Source of the DNA: Comamonas granuli NBRC 101663
GTDB lineage: Bacteria; Pseudomonadota; Gammaproteobacteria; Burkholderiales; Burkholderiaceae_C
Direction: 5' to 3'
NCBI RefSeq assembly: GCF_000739995.1
Contig: NZ_BBJX01000005.1
Span: forward strand, 310,001 to 374,000
DNA length: 64,000 nucleotides
Below are positions 16,731-25,097 of the stretch, in pieces. A program made the translations under genes and the position numbers. The notes below the pieces were generated by a model. It saw only the letters and a list, made by a program, of their open reading frames with translations. It did not search any database and was not told where the DNA came from. The number at the start of each line of letters is the position of its first letter. The stretch's first letter is position 1.

Positions 16731-17771
16731 TTATTTCAGCGCAATGGGCTTGCCTGCGCTGTCCTTGATCTCACCCCAGGACTTGACGATCACGCTCTTG
16801 ACCTTCTCGGGCATGGGCACGTAGTCCAGGTCGGCGGCGGTCTTGTCGCCCGTCTGGTAGGCCCACTCGAAGAACTTGAGCGAGGCGCCAGCCTGCTGGG
16901 GCTTGTCCTGGTTCTTGTGCATCAGGATGAAGGTGGCACCGGTGATGGGCCAGGAGGCCTTGCCCGGCTGGTTCGTGAGGATCTGGTAGAAGCTCTTGTT
17001 CCAGTCGGCGCCGGCGGCTGCGGCCTTGAAGGCCTCGTCATCCGGGGCCACGAAGGCGCCCTCGGCGTTCTGCATCTGCACGTAGGTCATCTTGTTCTGC
17101 TTGACATAGGCGTACTCCACGTAGCCGATGGAGTTGGCCAGGCGGCCGACGAAAGCGGCCACGCCCTCATTGCCCTTGCCGCCCGCGCCGATGGGCCAGT
17201 TCACGGCCGTGCCTTCGCCCACCTTGGCCTTCCACTCGGCATTCACCTTGGAGAGGTAGTTGGTGAAGATGAAGCTGGTGCCCGAGCCGTCGGCGCGGCG
17301 CACCGGGGCGATGGCGGCGTCGGGCAGGACCACACCGGGGTTGAGCGCGGCGATCGCCGGGTCGTTCCACTGCGTGATCTTGCCCAGGTAGATGTCGCCC
17401 AGCACCTGGCCGCTGAGCTTGAGCTGGCCCGCGCCGATGCCCTTGATGTTGACCACCGGCACCACGCCGCCGATCACGGTGGGGAACTGCACCAGGCCCT
17501 TCTTGGCCAGGTCTTCGTCCTTGAGCGGCGCGTCGGAGGCGCCGAAGTCCACCGTCTTGGCCTCGATCTGGCGCAGGCCGGCGCCCGAGCCCACGGACTG
17601 GTAGTTGATCTTCACGCCCGTGGCCTTGTGGTAGTCGGCGGCCCACTTGGCGTACAGCGGCGCGGGGAAGCTGGCGCCGGCGCCCGTGGCCTCTTGCTGG
17701 GCCATGGCGTGGGGCAGGGCCGCAGCGGCCAGCAGGGTGGCGACGAACACGCGGGAAAGGGACTTTTGCAT
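16731..17771 (-). CDS. pstS: Periplasmic phosphate-binding protein PstS
   Basis: 346 residues. A Sec signal peptide (MQKSLSRVFVATLLAAAALPHAMA|QQ) is followed by the phosphate-binding signature GAGASFPAPLYAKWA, QSVGSGAGLRQI, DFGASDAPL and RADGSGTSFIFTNYL. It captures phosphate for PstCAB. Start ATG 17771 sits 38 bp downstream of a PhoB-regulated -10, and the longer frame upstream runs through the Pho box, so it is not coding. Confidence 0.96.
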   Translation of the reverse strand: MQKSLSRVFVATLLAAAALPHAMAQQEATGAGASFPAPLYAKWAADYHKATGVKINYQSVGSGAGLRQIEAKTVDFGASDAPLKDEDLAKKGLVQFPTVIGGVVPVVNIKGIGAGQLKLSGQVLGDIYLGKITQWNDPAIAALNPGVVLPDAAIAPVRRADGSGTSFIFTNYLSKVNAEWKAKVGEGTAVNWPIGAGGKGNEGVAAFVGRLANSIGYVEYAYVKQNKMTYVQMQNAEGAFVAPDDEAFKAAAAGADWNKSFYQILTNQPGKASWPITGATFILMHKNQDKPQQAGASLKFFEWAYQTGDKTAADLDYVPMPEKVKSVIVKSWGEIKDSAGKPIALK

Positions 17772-17824
17772 GACAAAACCTCTGGAGGTTGTGGAAGGGA
17801 TGCCGCCGACTGTAGGAGCGCTGT

Positions 17825-17842
17825 GTGACATGCACGTGACAG
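17825..17842 (-). promoter_or_regulatory. Pho box and -10 of the pstS promoter
   Basis: On the minus strand CTGTCACGTGCATGTCAC shows two PhoB half-sites with the canonical 11-bp period. Exactly 10 bases further a TACAGT hexamer (17809-17814) serves as the -10, matching the known geometry of PhoB-activated promoters, where the Pho box replaces the -35. Confidence 0.88.
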
Positions 17843-17881
17843 CGCAAAAGACTGTCACACCTGCGCTGCAGGGGGCGGGCG

Positions 17882-17910
17882 GCGTCACCGACCTGTCACT
17901 GCCCTGTCAC
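17882..17910 (+). promoter_or_regulatory. Three tandem PhoB half-sites facing the binding-protein gene
   Basis: Half-sites GCGTCAC, CTGTCAC and CTGTCAC start at 17882, 17893 and 17904, an exact 11-bp period on the plus strand. The last two form a near-consensus box, CTGTCACTGCCCTGTCAC. Ten bases downstream is TAGTCT (17921-17926), a weak -10. The array therefore points at the divergent gene at 17960, not at pstS. Confidence 0.8.
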
Positions 17911-17959
17911 GCGCGCCCCCTAGTCTGGCGCCCGTTCTCATCCACTTGCGATTGTCACC

Positions 17960-19120
17960 ATGTTTCTGTCCACCCTGCGCCGCCGCCAATGGCTGCAACT
18001 CGGTGCTGCCGCCAGCCTTGCGCCCTGGGGCGCTGCCCACGCCCAGGCCCGGCCGGGGCGCATGCCCGACGGCGCGCCCCTCGTGGTCGCGCAGATTGCC
18101 GACATGTCTCCCGGCCAGCAGGACGTGAGCCGCGACTTCGTGGTCGGCGCGCGGGCCGCATGGCAGGAGATCAACGCCCGCGGCGGCATCCGCGGGCGCG
18201 CGGTGGAACACCGCACCATCGAAGTCCAGGGCACCGGGGCCGCTCTGCAGGCTGCCTGGCGCAGCGTGGTGGACGATCCCGCCTGCATCGCCCTCTCGGG
18301 CTGCGTGGGCGACGGCGCCGCCGCGGCGCTGGCAGCGCTGGCCCGCACGCAACCGCCGGCCCAGCCCATCGCCCAGGTAGCCCCCTGGCTGCATCACCCG
18401 GACGCCGCCTCGGCCGGCGACACGCTGTTCGGCATCTTTCCCGGCTACCAGGAGCAGATTGCCCATGCGCTGCAAAGCCTGGCCATCATGGGCGTGCAGG
18501 AGCTGGGCGTGGTCTACGCCTCGGCCGCCGTGCGCACCCAGGCGCAGGAGAACATCGCCCAGGCCGCCCAGGCCCTGGGCCTGCGGGTGCAGGCCCTGCC
18601 CCTGCCCGGCAGCAGCGCGCAGGCCGACCGGCAACTGGCCACGCCCGCGCAGGTCATTGTGCTGTTTGCCGGCGGCACGCCCGAGCTGCACGACTTCGTG
18701 CGCCGGCTCAAGCTCCCGCCCGGGCGCCTGTGCTACATCGTGGCGCTGGCCGACGTGAACCTGCAGGTGCTGGCGCAGATGGGCGTGGCCCAGCGCAACG
18801 TTTCGGTGATTGCCACGCAGGCCGTGCCGCTGGTGACGGCGGGCCTGCCGGTCGTGCGCGCCTACCGCCAGGCGTTGGGGCGCTTTTTCGACGAACCGCC
18901 ATCGCCCCTGGGCCTGGCGGGCTTCGTCGCCGCGCGCTGCCTGGCCCAGGTGCTGCAGGGCATGGGCGGGGAGATCACGCGCGCGGCGGTGCTCGCCGCC
19001 CTGCGCGAGCGCCAGGACATGGACCTGGGGGGCTTCACGCTGGCCTTCCACGGGCGCCGGCGCAGCCGCGCCTACGTGACGCAGAGCATGCTCACGGCCG
19101 ACGGGCGCATCGTCGGCTGA
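17960..19120 (+). CDS. Type I periplasmic substrate-binding protein (LivJ-like)
   Basis: 386 residues. The N-terminus LRRRQWLQLGAAASLAPWGAAHA looks like a Tat-type (twin-Arg) signal or a strongly basic Sec signal. The mature part has the Leu/Ile/Val-binding-protein fold: VVAQIADMSPGQQDVSRDFV, then WQEINARGGIRGRAVEHRTI, VSVIATQAV and the C-terminal helix/strand LALREQ-like ALRERQDMDLGGFTLAF. The ligand cannot be read. No permease or ATPase genes accompany it, so it is an orphan receptor. Three PhoB half-sites sit just upstream, so it is probably induced by phosphate starvation, which is unusual for this family. Confidence 0.85.
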   Translation: MFLSTLRRRQWLQLGAAASLAPWGAAHAQARPGRMPDGAPLVVAQIADMSPGQQDVSRDFVVGARAAWQEINARGGIRGRAVEHRTIEVQGTGAALQAAWRSVVDDPACIALSGCVGDGAAAALAALARTQPPAQPIAQVAPWLHHPDAASAGDTLFGIFPGYQEQIAHALQSLAIMGVQELGVVYASAAVRTQAQENIAQAAQALGLRVQALPLPGSSAQADRQLATPAQVIVLFAGGTPELHDFVRRLKLPPGRLCYIVALADVNLQVLAQMGVAQRNVSVIATQAVPLVTAGLPVVRAYRQALGRFFDEPPSPLGLAGFVAARCLAQVLQGMGGEITRAAVLAALRERQDMDLGGFTLAFHGRRRSRAYVTQSMLTADGRIVG

Positions 19121-19185
19121 ACGCGCACGGGCCGCGCCATCCCATTTGGTATGCTGCGCCGCCCGCACACTCGCGCCTGACCCGC

Positions 19186-20664
19186 ATGCAAGAAGGAACC
19201 CTGCTCGCTGCCGTGGACCTGGGGTCCAACAGCTTCCGCCTGGAGATCGGCCGCTACGGCCATGGCCACATCCAGCGCGTCGACTACCTCAAGGAGACCG
19301 TGCGCCTGGGCGGGGGGCTGGATGCCGAGCGCCATCTCTCGCCCGCCGCCATGCAGCGCGGCTGGGACTGCCTGGCGCGCTTTGCCGAGCGCCTGGCGGG
19401 ATTTGCCCACGCCCAGGTGCGCGCCGTGGCCACGCAGACCCTGCGCGAGGCGCGCAACAGCGCCGCCTTCATCGAGCGCGGCAGCGCCCTGCTGGGCTAC
19501 CCCATCGACGTGGTCTCGGGCCCCGAGGAGGCGCGCCTGATCTACCAGGGCGTCTCGCGCCTGCTGCCGCCCTCGGACGAGCGCCGCCTGGTCGTGGACA
19601 TCGGCGGGCGCTCGACCGAACTGATCCTGGGCCGCCAGTACCAGGCGCAGGCGGTGACCTCGCTGCGCCTGGGCAGCGTGGCCTGGTCCACGCGCCACTT
19701 TGCCGACGGCGCGCTCACGGCCGCGGCCTTCGAGGCGGCAGGCGTGGCCGCCCGGGCGGTGCTGGAAGAGGCGCTGCCCGTGTTCCACCGCGGCGCCTGG
19801 GACGTGGCCTACGGGTCCTCGGGCACCATCGGCGCGGTGGGCGAGATCCTGGCCGCTGCCGGCCAGCCCGCGGGGCGCATCACGCGTGCGGGCCTGGACG
19901 GGCTGGTGCAGCGCCTGCTGCGCGCCGGCCACGCCAGCCGCGTGCGCCTGGAAGGGCTCAAGGACGACCGGCGCGCGGTGATCGGCGGCGGCGTGAGCGT
20001 GCTGCGCGCGCTCTTCGACCTGCTGGACCTGCAAGAGCTGCACGTGGCGCAGGGGGCCCTGCGCCAGGGCGTGCTGTACGACCTGCTGGCGCGCGAGACC
20101 GTGGAGACGGACCTGCGCAGCGCCGCCGTCACCGGCCTGCTGCAGCGCTTTGGCGCCGATGCCGCCCAGGCGCAGCGCGTGGCGCGCGTGGCCGGCGCCC
20201 TGTTCGCGCAGGCCGGTGCGCCCGGGGGCGAGCAGGCGCAGCGCGTGCTCGGCTGGACGGCGCAATTGCACGAAATCGGCGTGCGCATCGCGCACAGCGG
20301 CTACCACCGCCATGGCGCCTACATCCTGGAGAACACCGACACGCCCGGCTTTGCCCAGCCCGAGCTGCTGTACCTGGCCCGGCTGGTGCGCGCCCACCGC
20401 GGCAAGCTGCGCAAGCTCGACATCGACTGGAGCGATGCCGTCTGGGTGCTGCAACTGGCCTGCCTGCGCCTGGCGGTGGCGCTGTGCCACGCGCGGCGCG
20501 ACCCGGAGCTGGACGGCATCCGGCTCGAGCGCGCGGGCCCGCGCCTAGTGCTGCACGGGCGCGCGGACTGGGCGGCCGCGTGGCCGCAGTCGGCCTACCT
20601 GCTGCGCGAGGAATGCCTGGACTGGCAGCGCACGCCCTGGGAGCTGGCGCTGGCCTGGCGTTGA
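19186..20664 (+). CDS. ppx: Exopolyphosphatase (Ppx/GppA family)
   Basis: 492 residues. The actin-like ATPase N-domain shows AAVDLGSNSFRLEIGR, EEARLIYQGVS, VVDIGGRSTELILGR and GGGVSVLRALFDLL; the C-terminal helical part is HD-like (QLHEIGVRIAHSGYHRHGAYIL). It removes terminal phosphates from polyphosphate, or hydrolyses pppGpp. The start ATG 19186 begins at the expected distance from the VDLGSNS motif; the much longer open frame upstream is antisense/shadow. It converges on sixA-ppk, which supports the Ppx assignment over GppA. Confidence 0.9.
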   Translation: MQEGTLLAAVDLGSNSFRLEIGRYGHGHIQRVDYLKETVRLGGGLDAERHLSPAAMQRGWDCLARFAERLAGFAHAQVRAVATQTLREARNSAAFIERGSALLGYPIDVVSGPEEARLIYQGVSRLLPPSDERRLVVDIGGRSTELILGRQYQAQAVTSLRLGSVAWSTRHFADGALTAAAFEAAGVAARAVLEEALPVFHRGAWDVAYGSSGTIGAVGEILAAAGQPAGRITRAGLDGLVQRLLRAGHASRVRLEGLKDDRRAVIGGGVSVLRALFDLLDLQELHVAQGALRQGVLYDLLARETVETDLRSAAVTGLLQRFGADAAQAQRVARVAGALFAQAGAPGGEQAQRVLGWTAQLHEIGVRIAHSGYHRHGAYILENTDTPGFAQPELLYLARLVRAHRGKLRKLDIDWSDAVWVLQLACLRLAVALCHARRDPELDGIRLERAGPRLVLHGRADWAAAWPQSAYLLREECLDWQRTPWELALAWR

Positions 20665-20687
20665 GGTCGCAGGCGCCGGCATGCTTC

Positions 20688-20742
20688 CAAAAGCATAGCT
20701 GCTTGCGCACGCTGCAAGAGCGCTGCAGCCGGAAAACCTAGA
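20688..20742. repeat. Interspersed repeat, copy 3
   Basis: AAGCATAGCTGCTTGCGCAC then AGAGCGCTGCAGCCGGAAAA, occupying the gap between convergent ppx and sixA. The sixA stop codon (TAG, 20738-20740) lies in its tail. Confidence 0.65.
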
Positions 20743-21202
20743 GAAAATCTGGCGCCATCACCGTGAGCAGCACGGTCTGGCTCTGGTCCATGCGCTGGCG
20801 CTGGCGCAGCCACCAGACCGCGCCCTTGCGGATGGCGCAGCCCGCCGGGTCCATGCCCAGCAACTGGGCGGCGGTCTGCCCGAGCAGCGGCTGGTGCCCG
20901 ACCACCAGCACTGCGCCGCGTGCGCGCGGCCATTGCACCAGTTCCAGCAGCTCGGCCGGCTGGCCGTGGGGCAGCAGCTCGGCGCGCAGCTTGAACTTGC
21001 GCCCCAGGGCCTGGGCCGTCTGTTCGGCGCGCCGGGCGGGGCTGCAGAGCACGCGCAGGCCGTCGGGCAACTGCTTTTCCAGCCAGGCGGACATGCGTGC
21101 GGCCTGCTTTTCGCCGCGTGCGGTGAGCGTGCGCGCCAGGTCGTCCTGGCCCTCGGCGCCCGGGTGCGCCTCGGCATGGCGCCACAGGATCAGGTCCATC
21201 AT
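20738..21202 (-). CDS. sixA: SixA-like phosphohistidine phosphatase
   Basis: 154 residues, histidine phosphatase superfamily. The catalytic RHAEAH is at residues 8-13 (His9) and the second catalytic His is in VLVVGHQPLLGQ. The small size and CSPARRAEQTAQALG match SixA, which dephosphorylates phosphohistidine on proteins such as HPt domains or PtsO/PtsP-type carriers. Its ATG overlaps the ppk stop as ATGA, so it is translationally coupled to polyphosphate kinase, an enzyme that works through a phosphohistidine intermediate. Confidence 0.88.
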   Translation of the reverse strand: MMDLILWRHAEAHPGAEGQDDLARTLTARGEKQAARMSAWLEKQLPDGLRVLCSPARRAEQTAQALGRKFKLRAELLPHGQPAELLELVQWPRARGAVLVVGHQPLLGQTAAQLLGMDPAGCAIRKGAVWWLRQRQRMDQSQTVLLTVMAPDFL

Positions 21203-23367
21203 GCCTTCCTCCGCTGGGTGGGTGCGGCAGCGGCCGGGCGGCGGTAGCGGGCCATCAGCGCCGCCTGGGCGCCCGCGCCGTCCAGCGGCCGGGCGGGGGG
21301 GCGGTAGCTGCCGTCGGGCTGCTGCGTCCAGGCGCCCTGCTCGTCGTGCAGGTAGGCGAGCAGGCATTCGTCGATGATGCGCTGGCGCAGGGCGGGGTCG
21401 GTCACCGGCCAGGCCAGTTCCACGCGGCGCAGCATGTTGCGGTTCATCCAGTCGGCGCTGGAGAGGTACAGGTCCTCCTGCTCCCCGGCGCCGAAGTAGA
21501 ACACGCGCGTGTGCTCCAGAAAGCGCCCGATGACCGAGCGCACGCGGATGCGCTCGGTCAGGCCGGGCTGCTGCGCGGGCAGGATGCAGGCGCCGCGCAC
21601 GATCAGGTCGATGCGCGCGCCCTGCTGGCCCGCACGCACCAGGGCGCGCACCAGGGCCTCGTCGGTCAGCGCGTTCATCTTGGCGACGATGCGTGCGTAC
21701 TGCCCGGCCTGCGCCGCCTGCCCGACCTGCTCGATCTTCTCCAGCAGGCGCTGGTGCAGGTGGAACGGGGCGAGCAGCAACTGGCGCAGCCGCGGCGGGC
21801 GGTTCTGGCTCGCCAGGTGGTTGAACACGCCGTCCATGTCGGCGGTGAGGTCCTCGCTGGCCGTGAAATAGCTCAGGTCGGTGTACAGGCGCGCCGTGCG
21901 CGGGTTGTAGTTGCCCGTGGACAGGTGGCCGTAGCGGCGCAGGCGCCGCCCCTCGCGCCGCGTGACGAGCAGCATCTTGGCGTGCGTCTTGAGGCTCACC
22001 ACGCCGTAGACGACCTGCGCGCCAATGGATTCCAGCGCCTCGGCCCAGTTGATGTTGGCCTCCTCGTCGAAACGCGCCTTGAGCTCGACCACGGCCATCA
22101 CCTCCTTGCCCTTGCGCACGGCCTCGCGCAGCAGGTCCATGAGCGCCGAGTCCGCGCCCGTGCGGTAGATGGTCTGCTTGATGGCGAGCACCTGCGGGTC
22201 GTTGACGGCTTCGCGCAGGAAGGCGAGCACCGCGTCGAAGCTCTCGAACGGCTGGTGCACGAGCACATCGCGTTCGCGCAACTGCGCCAGGAACGAGCGG
22301 CCCGGATCGACGGTGTGCGGCCAGGCGGGCTGCCAGGGCGGGAACAGCAGCGCCGGGTCGTCCACCAGCTCCACCAACTGGGCCAGGCGCACCAGGTTCA
22401 CCGGCCCGGGCACGCGAAACAGTGCGGCCGCCGGCAGGGCGAACTGCGCCTGCAGGAAGTCGGCGAGCAGGCGCGAGCAGTGCGCCGACACCTCCAGGCG
22501 CACGGCCTGGCCGAAATGGCGCTGCTGCAGGCCCTGGCGCAGCGCGGTGCGCAGGTTGTCCACGTCCTCCTCGTCCACGGCCAGGTCCGAGTGGCGCGTG
22601 ACGCGGAACTGCGAGAACTCCGTCACCTCGCGCCCGGGGAACAGGTCGTGCAGGTGTGCGCGCACCACGCTGGACAGGAGCACGAACATGGCGCCCTGCG
22701 GCGCCACGCGCGCGGGCATGCGGATCACGCGCGGCAGCGCGCGCGGCACGCGCACGATGGCGATCTCGTTGCTGCGGCCGAAGGCATCGGCGCCCTTGAG
22801 GCGCACGATGAAATTCAGCGACTTGTTGGCCACCAGCGGGAAGGGGTGGGCCGGGTCCAGCCCCACGGGCACGAGCAGCGGGCGCACCTCGCGCTGGAAG
22901 TAGTCCCTGACCCAGCGTCTCTGGGCACTGCTGCGCGCACCGTGCGAGACCACGCGCACGCCCTGCGCCGCAAAGGCGGGCACCAGCGCCTCGTTGTAGA
23001 GCGTGTACTGGCGCGCCACGAGGTCCTGGGCCTGGGCCATGAGCGCGGCAAACGCCGCAGCCTGCGGCCCGGGGCCGGCGGCTTCGCCCTGCGCGGCCGT
23101 GAGGCGCGGGGCCACGCGCACCTCGAAGAATTCGTCGAGGTTGGATGAAACGATGCACAGGTAGCGCAGGCGTTCGAGCAAGGGCACGTCGCTGCGCTGC
23201 GCCCAGTCGAAGACGCGCTCGTTGAAGGCGAGGATGCTGCGGTCGCGGTCGAGCAGCGGAGCGGCGGCCTGCGTCCCGGCGCCAGCGGGCACGGCCTGGG
23301 TGCCGGTGGGGAGCGGGGTGGGCGCAGCGTCTGCAGGCGAGGCCGGGGCAGGGGAGAAAGAAGGCAT
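21199..23367 (-). CDS. ppk: Polyphosphate kinase 1
   Basis: 722 residues from ATG 23367. The PPK1 domains run in order: N domain beginning LDRDRSILAFNERVFDWA and LRYLCIVSSNLDEFFEVR, head domain, and C1/C2 with ALIKQ-like AIKQTIYRTGADSALMDLL, the phosphohistidine region KTHAKMLLVTRREGRRLRRY, HLSTGNYNPRTARLYTDL and SADWMNRNMLRRVE. It polymerises ATP gamma-phosphate into polyphosphate at the membrane. A GTG at 23391 is in frame but coincides with the predicted transcription start, so I reject it. A near-consensus Pho box lies 44 bp upstream. It heads a two-gene operon with sixA. Confidence 0.95.
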   Translation of the reverse strand: MPSFSPAPASPADAAPTPLPTGTQAVPAGAGTQAAAPLLDRDRSILAFNERVFDWAQRSDVPLLERLRYLCIVSSNLDEFFEVRVAPRLTAAQGEAAGPGPQAAAFAALMAQAQDLVARQYTLYNEALVPAFAAQGVRVVSHGARSSAQRRWVRDYFQREVRPLLVPVGLDPAHPFPLVANKSLNFIVRLKGADAFGRSNEIAIVRVPRALPRVIRMPARVAPQGAMFVLLSSVVRAHLHDLFPGREVTEFSQFRVTRHSDLAVDEEDVDNLRTALRQGLQQRHFGQAVRLEVSAHCSRLLADFLQAQFALPAAALFRVPGPVNLVRLAQLVELVDDPALLFPPWQPAWPHTVDPGRSFLAQLRERDVLVHQPFESFDAVLAFLREAVNDPQVLAIKQTIYRTGADSALMDLLREAVRKGKEVMAVVELKARFDEEANINWAEALESIGAQVVYGVVSLKTHAKMLLVTRREGRRLRRYGHLSTGNYNPRTARLYTDLSYFTASEDLTADMDGVFNHLASQNRPPRLRQLLLAPFHLHQRLLEKIEQVGQAAQAGQYARIVAKMNALTDEALVRALVRAGQQGARIDLIVRGACILPAQQPGLTERIRVRSVIGRFLEHTRVFYFGAGEQEDLYLSSADWMNRNMLRRVELAWPVTDPALRQRIIDECLLAYLHDEQGAWTQQPDGSYRPPARPLDGAGAQAALMARYRRPAAAAPTQRRKA

Positions 23368-23410
23368 GGAATGGCTGCAGTGGGCAACCACCTCAGTATT
23401 TGGCGATTCG

Positions 23411-23428
23411 GTGACAGCGTGATGACAG
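23411..23428 (-). promoter_or_regulatory. Pho box of the ppk-sixA promoter
   Basis: Minus strand CTGTCATCACGCTGTCAC: two near-perfect PhoB half-sites spaced 11 bp. Ten bases downstream is AATACT (23395-23400 region) as a -10. The predicted transcription start near 23388 leaves a short ~20-base leader before ppk ATG 23367. Confidence 0.88.
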
Positions 23429-23476
23429 CCGCCCGGGCGCGCCCCCCGGCACGGGCGCTGGGGCGCGCGCGCCGCG

Positions 23477-24505
23477 CTACACGCCCAGCAGGCGCTGCAG
23501 GCGTTCGCTGCTGGTCGTGTATTCCAGCGGCAGGCTGTGCCCGGCCAGCCATTCGGCGGCGCCGAAGGCGGCGAGCGTGGCTTCGTGGAAGCCGCTCACG
23601 ATGAGCTTGCGTTTGCCGGGGTAGGTGATGGCGTCGCCCACGGCGTGGATGCCGGGCACGCTGGTGGCCATGGTGGCGGGGTCCACCACGAGCTGCTTGC
23701 GCTCGAGCTGCAGGCCCCAGTCGGCCAGGGGCCCCAGGCGCGGCACCAGGCCCAGGCGCACCACGAGCATGTCCAGCGGCAGGCGCTGCAGATCACCCGC
23801 GGGCGTGGTGAGCTCCAGCGCCGCCAGGCGCCCCTGCTCCTGCACGATGCCGCCGGCCACGCCGATGGCGACCGCGATGCGCCCGGCCGCACGCAGGGCC
23901 TGCAATTGTGCGAGCAGGGCGGGCGGGGCGTCGAACACGTCGCGCCGGTGCTGCAGGGTGATGCGCGCGGCGCGCCGCGCCTCGGGCGCCGTGGCGCAGG
24001 CCACGGCCTGCGCCACGGCCGCTTCATCGCCGCCATGCACGACCACGTGCAACCCGGCCAGGCAGGCGTTGTCGTCCAGGCGGTAGTGCAACTGCGTGCC
24101 GGTGAACACCTCCAGCCCGGGCAGCTTGAGCGTGCGCGGCACGAAGGCGCCCACGCCGCTGGCGATGAACACGGCGCGCGCCTGCAGCAGCGCGCCCTGC
24201 GCCGTACCGACGACAAAGCCCGCGCCGGGCTGGGCCTGCAGCGTCTCCACCGGCTGGCCCAGGTGGAAGGTGGGGGCAAAGGGCGCGATCTGCGCCCGCA
24301 GGCGCTGCACCAGCTCCTGCCCGGTGCAGGACGGGAGGGCGGGGATGTCGTAGATGGGCTTGTCGGCGTACAGCTCGGCGCACTGGCCGCCGGCGTGGGG
24401 CAGGGCGTCGATGACCTGCGCGCGCAGGCCCTGCAGGCCGAGCTGGAAGACCTGGAACAGGCCCACCGGCCCCGCGCCAATGACGATGGCGTCGGTGCTG
24501 AGCAT
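23477..24505 (-). CDS. Ferredoxin-NADP+ reductase, thioredoxin-reductase-like type
   Basis: 342 residues. FAD motif GAGPVGLFQ at 10-18, ALPHAGGQCAELYADKPIYD (the family's GGQ..xLYP.K.IYD motif) and the C-terminal FAD segment HAVGDAITYPGKRKLIVSGF. The redox-active CxxC of true thioredoxin reductases is absent, as expected for the TrxR-like ferredoxin-NADP+ reductases. It passes electrons between NADPH and ferredoxin. The neighbouring upstream gene is ferredoxin fdxA, a fitting partner. The start is ATG 24505; the longer frame reads through a repeat. Confidence 0.85.
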   Translation of the reverse strand: MLSTDAIVIGAGPVGLFQVFQLGLQGLRAQVIDALPHAGGQCAELYADKPIYDIPALPSCTGQELVQRLRAQIAPFAPTFHLGQPVETLQAQPGAGFVVGTAQGALLQARAVFIASGVGAFVPRTLKLPGLEVFTGTQLHYRLDDNACLAGLHVVVHGGDEAAVAQAVACATAPEARRAARITLQHRRDVFDAPPALLAQLQALRAAGRIAVAIGVAGGIVQEQGRLAALELTTPAGDLQRLPLDMLVVRLGLVPRLGPLADWGLQLERKQLVVDPATMATSVPGIHAVGDAITYPGKRKLIVSGFHEATLAAFGAAEWLAGHSLPLEYTTSSERLQRLLGV

Positions 24506-24584
24506 TCCAGAACTCAACGATCCAAGCGGCCGCCGCAACTGGCGGGGCGCAGGCCAGGGCCGCCGTGCAAGGGCCGCCCCGCAG

Positions 24585-24663
24585 CACTGGCGGCGTCCCC
24601 CTTCCCGCGAAGCATGGCTTTGCGAGAGAAGGGGGAAGGCGCGCAGCGCCACAGGGGGTTGTG
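24585..24663. repeat. Second repeat family (CCCCCTGwG...TCCCCCT...GGGGGACGC), copy 1
   Basis: On the minus strand ACCCCCTGTGGCGCTGCGCG leads into CCTTCCCCCTTCTCTCGC and GGGAAGGGGGACGCC. The CCCCCTT/AAGGGGG arms can pair into a large hairpin. It fills the gap between fdxA and the reductase gene. The same layout recurs at 42083-42150. Confidence 0.65.
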
Positions 24664-24665
24664 CA

Positions 24666-24995
24666 TTACCGCTGCAGTTCCTTGACCTTGCCGGGCTGGC
24701 CGTTCCACTCGTCGGCGTCGGGCAGGGCGGCCTTGCGCTTGGTGATGGGCTTCCAGCCGGGGGCGTTGGTCAGCTCGGCGTTGATCTTGATGAAGGCCTG
24801 CTCGGCGGCGGGCAGGTCTTCCTCGGCAAAGATGGCATTGGCCGGGCATTCGGGCACGCAGACGGCGCAGTCGATGCACTCGTCCGGGTTGATGACCAGC
24901 ATGTTCGGGCCCTCGACGAAGCAGTCGACCGGGCACACGTCCACGCAATCGGTGTATTTGCACTTGATGCAGTTTTCGGAAACGACGTGGGTCAT
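24666..24995 (-). CDS. fdxA: Ferredoxin FdxA (7Fe type)
   Basis: 109 residues. Two cluster-binding regions: C9..C12...C17..C21...C25 in [19 protein letters not shown], and [12 protein letters not shown]. The extra residues and the long C-terminal tail ([20 protein letters not shown]) are typical of FdxA ferredoxins carrying one [3Fe-4S] and one [4Fe-4S] cluster. A TAAAAT hexamer about 40 bp upstream on the minus strand may be the -10. It probably shares electrons with the reductase encoded next to it. Confidence 0.95.
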   Translation of the reverse strand: MTHVVSENCIKCKYTDCVDVCPVDCFVEGPNMLVINPDECIDCAVCVPECPANAIFAEEDLPAAEQAFIKINAELTNAPGWKPITKRKAALPDADEWNGQPGKVKELQR

Positions 24996-25048
24996 GATCA
25001 GTATTGTTCTGGAATCGGGAATACCCCAATTTTAGGCTGGGCGGGGAA

Positions 25049-25093
25049 GGTCAGCGCCCCGGCCCTTCCCGGGCAGTGGGCAAATCGCTGACC
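25049..25093. other. 8-bp inverted repeat between cysN and fdxA
   Basis: GGTCAGCG (25049-25056) and CGCTGACC (25086-25093) are perfect inverted copies around a GC-rich 29-base loop that itself contains GGCCCTTCCC. No T-run follows, so it may be a Rho-assisted end of the cys operon or an operator for fdxA. Confidence 0.4.
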
Positions 25094-25097
25094 TGGC

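Noticed and set aside
17647-19185. Long upstream extension of the ppx frame
   Set aside because: It overlaps the binding-protein gene in another frame and lacks any relation to Ppx; ATG 19186 is right before the VDLGSNS motif.
23368-23391. GTG 23391 as the ppk start
   Set aside because: It coincides with the predicted PhoB-dependent transcription start; ATG 23367 begins a normal PPK1.
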